Shown in pieces: positions 61,938-64,000 of a stretch of DNA of 64,000 nucleotides. Source of the stretch: Pyxidicoccus trucidator (GTDB taxonomy: Bacteria > Myxococcota > Myxococcia > Myxococcales > Myxococcaceae). The translations under genes and the position numbers were made by a program. How positions within the stretch are numbered: the stretch's first letter is position 1; the number at the start of each line of letters is the position of its first letter. The notes below the pieces were generated by a model. The model worked only from the letters and a program-made list of their open reading frames with translations. It was not told the origin of the DNA and ran no database searches. The stretch spans positions 124,001 to 188,000 of the forward strand of contig NZ_JAAIXZ010000006.1 in NCBI RefSeq assembly GCF_010894435.1, read 5' to 3'.

Positions 61938-62468
61938 TCAGGGCACGGCGCGGACGGCCTCGATGACGGCCTTGCGCAGATAGGAGCGCCAGTCCGTCTG
62001 CGCCTGGTAGATGCCCACCTGGGCCACGGTGTGCGTCTCGTTGCGCCACGCCAGCTCGCCGACGGGCGACACCACTCCCGTGTCCAGCACCACCTCGACC
62101 CGGCCCAGCGCGTTGATGGCGGACGCGTCCACCCAGGCCAGCACCACCACCACCGCCGCCTCGGCCCCGTTGTCGCTGATGAGCTGCACCACCTCCTCCG
62201 TGGAGGGCGCGGGAGACGGGGAGATGCGCGTGCCCACCACCTCGAAGCCCCGCTCGCGCAGCACCGCCTCCGTCTGGCTGACCAGCACCGTGCGCGGGTT
62301 GCCCTCGCCCATCAGGTCCTCGCGGTACGTGGACGTCGGCAGCGCGTCCACGCGCGAGCCCACCGCCACCACCACCTTGCGCAGGGCCCCGGGCGGCCGG
62401 ACCTGGGGCGTGGCACAGGCGGCAAGCAGGAGGCTCAGCAGGACGGCGGCGGGACGGAAGACGCGCAT
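61938..62468 (-). CDS. Lipoprotein of unknown function
   Basis: The 176-residue product has a lipobox LLLAAC near residue 18. The mature domain alternates strands and helices (VVVAVGSRVDALP, VLRERGFEVVGTR, AEAAVVVVLAWVD), like periplasmic proteins that sense or bind outer-membrane assembly components. No catalytic motif. Family not recognised. Confidence 0.75.
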   Translation of the reverse strand: MRVFRPAAVLLSLLLAACATPQVRPPGALRKVVVAVGSRVDALPTSTYREDLMGEGNPRTVLVSQTEAVLRERGFEVVGTRISPSPAPSTEEVVQLISDNGAEAAVVVVLAWVDASAINALGRVEVVLDTGVVSPVGELAWRNETHTVAQVGIYQAQTDWRSYLRKAVIEAVRAVP

Positions 62469-62579
62469 GATGGGGAGACCCGAGGCGGAAGGTGGTGAAC
62501 CTCCTATTAATGATACGAGAGCCGGCCCGCCGCCCAGGCCCTGCTCCGCTCCGTCCCCTGCCCCCCAGGGACGCTGGCG

Positions 62580-64000
62580 TCAGTCAAACAGCCCCTGCAG
62601 GTAGAAGCGGCCGTCCTTCCCGTCCCGGAACACCCACGCCGGGCCCAGCCCCTCGAAGTGCACCCGGTAGTAGTCCCGCTGGTAGGGCGTGTCGGACCAC
62701 CACTCGCCGCCCAGCCGCTCCGGGCCCGCCACCGCCGTCACCCGGTGGCGCTTTCCGCCCACCCGCGCCGCGAGCAGCCGTCCCGACTCCGCCACCTCCG
62801 CGTCCAGCCAGGCCGGCGTCGCCAGCAGCCGCGAGGGCCGCTCGCGCCCGGCGCCCGCCGCCGCGTCCCTCCTTACGACGTCCTCCAGCCCGTCCGCCGC
62901 CAGCCCCCGCCTGCGCTCCGGCGGGTGGAAGCCCTTCGCCGCGTGCGCCGCCTCCGGCCGGTGCACGGCCTCCAGCCCCGCCGCGAAGAGCGACTCCTCT
63001 CCCAGCGTCGTCACCAGCCGCGACAGCACCACCTCCAGCGCCGCGTCCCCCTCTGGCGCGTCTCCCAGCGCCAGCTGCTGGCCCCGGTCCTCGGAGTGCT
63101 CGTCCACGCACGCGGACACCTCCGCCACCGGGTTCTCCAGCTTCAGCTCCTCCAGCCGGTGCCGCGCCAGGTCCAGCAGCAGCTTCGCCTGTGCCGTGGG
63201 CCGCGCCAGCGTCAGCGGCACCCGGGCCTGCCCCTTCGGGTCCAGCTTCAGCGAGAAGGTGAGCCGCACCGCCGCACGCCGCCGCCCGGACAGCCGCGCC
63301 CCCAGCCGGTCCGTCAGCGTCTTCAGGGCGAAGCGCAGCGGCTCGAAGGAGTCCGCGGGAAAGTCCAGCACCACCCGCTCCTCCAGCACCTCCTCCAGCA
63401 CCGCCGCGACGAAGGGCGTGTCGTCCTCCCCCCGGCAGCGCGCATGCACCCGCGCCCCGGCCGCTCCGCCTCGCGCCGCCACCGCCGCCGCGGGCAGCGC
63501 CGCCACCTCGCCCAGCGTGGAGAGCCCCAGCGCGGAGAAGGCCGTCCCCTCCGCCGCCTCCAGCGCCGCCAGCGGCAGCGGAGCCAGCGCCCGGGCCCCC
63601 TCACCCGCCGGCACCACCTCCACCCGCCGTGCCCCGTACCGGGCCAGCGCCCGCGAGGTGAACGCCTCCGAGGCCACCACGGCATGCGCCCGGTAGCCCA
63701 GCTCCGCGCACAGCTCCAGGGCCCGCGCCCCCAGCCCCTCCTCGCCCCCCGCCAGGTGCGCCGCCCCCGCGTCCAGCCAGAGCCCGTCCGGCGCGGAGAG
63801 CTGGAAGCCCGGCGCCAGCGCCAGCAGCGCCTCGCCCAGCACCGTCAGCGCGCGCGCCTCGTCCTCCGGGCGGTAGGGGAAGTGCCGCAGCACCGGCTCC
63901 AGCGCCGTCGCCGCCGTCAGCGTCATCCCCGGCTTGACCCCCGCCTTCAGCGCCGTCGTGGAGGCGAAGGCCACGCGCCGCTGGCCGCGCACCTCCTCCA
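62580..64000 (-). CDS. imuB: ImuB, Y-family polymerase-like mutagenesis protein (5' end outside window)
   Basis: The frame runs open to the end of the window, so only the C-terminal 472 residues or so are present. It shows the ImuB pattern: GVKPGMTLTAATALEP (about 23-38), PFVAAVLEEVLEE in the little-finger region, and a C-terminal tail YYRVHFEGLGPAWVFRDGKDGRFYLQGLFD-like in which the last block is diagnostic. ImuB lacks catalytic acids and acts as a hub that binds DnaE2 and the beta clamp during SOS mutagenesis. The matching dnaE2 lies about 12.5 kb away on the same strand. Confidence 0.88.
   Translation of the reverse strand, partial: EEVRGQRRVAFASTTALKAGVKPGMTLTAATALEPVLRHFPYRPEDEARALTVLGEALLALAPGFQLSAPDGLWLDAGAAHLAGGEEGLGARALELCAELGYRAHAVVASEAFTSRALARYGARRVEVVPAGEGARALAPLPLAALEAAEGTAFSALGLSTLGEVAALPAAAVAARGGAAGARVHARCRGEDDTPFVAAVLEEVLEERVVLDFPADSFEPLRFALKTLTDRLGARLSGRRRAAVRLTFSLKLDPKGQARVPLTLARPTAQAKLLLDLARHRLEELKLENPVAEVSACVDEHSEDRGQQLALGDAPEGDAALEVVLSRLVTTLGEESLFAAGLEAVHRPEAAHAAKGFHPPERRRGLAADGLEDVVRRDAAAGAGRERPSRLLATPAWLDAEVAESGRLLAARVGGKRHRVTAVAGPERLGGEWWSDTPYQRDYYRVHFEGLGPAWVFRDGKDGRFYLQGLFD

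Overview
The window looks like chromosomal DNA of a myxobacterium of the Myxococcaceae type (Myxococcus, Corallococcus or Pyxidicoccus like). It is strongly G+C rich with third-codon G/C bias. It has many secreted lipoproteins and proteases, MASE1 and hybrid histidine kinases, an ERR-repeat AAA ATPase, and SitA-type lipoprotein toxins of the kind exchanged between myxobacterial outer membranes. I saw no rRNA, tRNA or CRISPR array.

Layout. 1-5354: end of a multicopper-oxidase-like gene with a terminator, then a tightly coupled set: a YncE-like beta-propeller protein, a tandem SCO1/SenC protein, and a lipoprotein fusing a cytochrome c domain to a periplasmic ligand-binding domain. 5631-25555: mostly secreted proteins. 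These are a VWA lipoprotein, an M57 metallopeptidase, a papain-like protease with Calx-beta repeats, an endonuclease/exonuclease/phosphatase-fold protein coupled to a two-module secreted protein, two esterases and small lipoproteins. A MarC membrane protein and an alcohol dehydrogenase/DUF4334 operon behind a palindromic operator lie among them. 26069-28609: a lipoprotein nuclease toxin (DUF6310-like) with an Imm52-like immunity gene, bracketed by copies of one short direct repeat. 28610-43000: two-component genes (MASE1 kinase; OmpR regulator/kinase pair; GAF-PAS kinase with a degenerate receiver), a PhyH dioxygenase, a hydrolase, a WbqC protein, an AAA ATPase, and a secreted two-repeat gene broken by a one-base frameshift.

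44328-47067 is an A+T-rich island inside G+C-rich DNA. It holds a RelA/SpoT-domain gene whose stop overlaps the start of a DUF262 (GmrSD N-domain) gene, and it ends in a 13-bp perfect inverted repeat. I consider it the best candidate for an undescribed system, probably defence. Next to it is dnaE2, with a LexA-like palindrome just upstream, and then a SitA5-like AHH nuclease lipoprotein with a DUF2019 immunity gene. That cassette sits beside a broken second copy of the small cysteine-rich gene at 52578.

53127-64000: GST, alpha/beta hydrolase, NfeD-QmcA pair, ABC-F ATPase, an astacin-like protease, a sugar-nucleotide epimerase, an FHA protein, a lipoprotein, and the 3' part of imuB, the usual partner of dnaE2, here about 12.5 kb away from it.

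Common themes are predation or kin competition (secreted hydrolases, lipoprotein toxins with immunity genes), envelope signalling, and SOS mutagenesis. Family names are recalled from sequence motifs; no database search was run.
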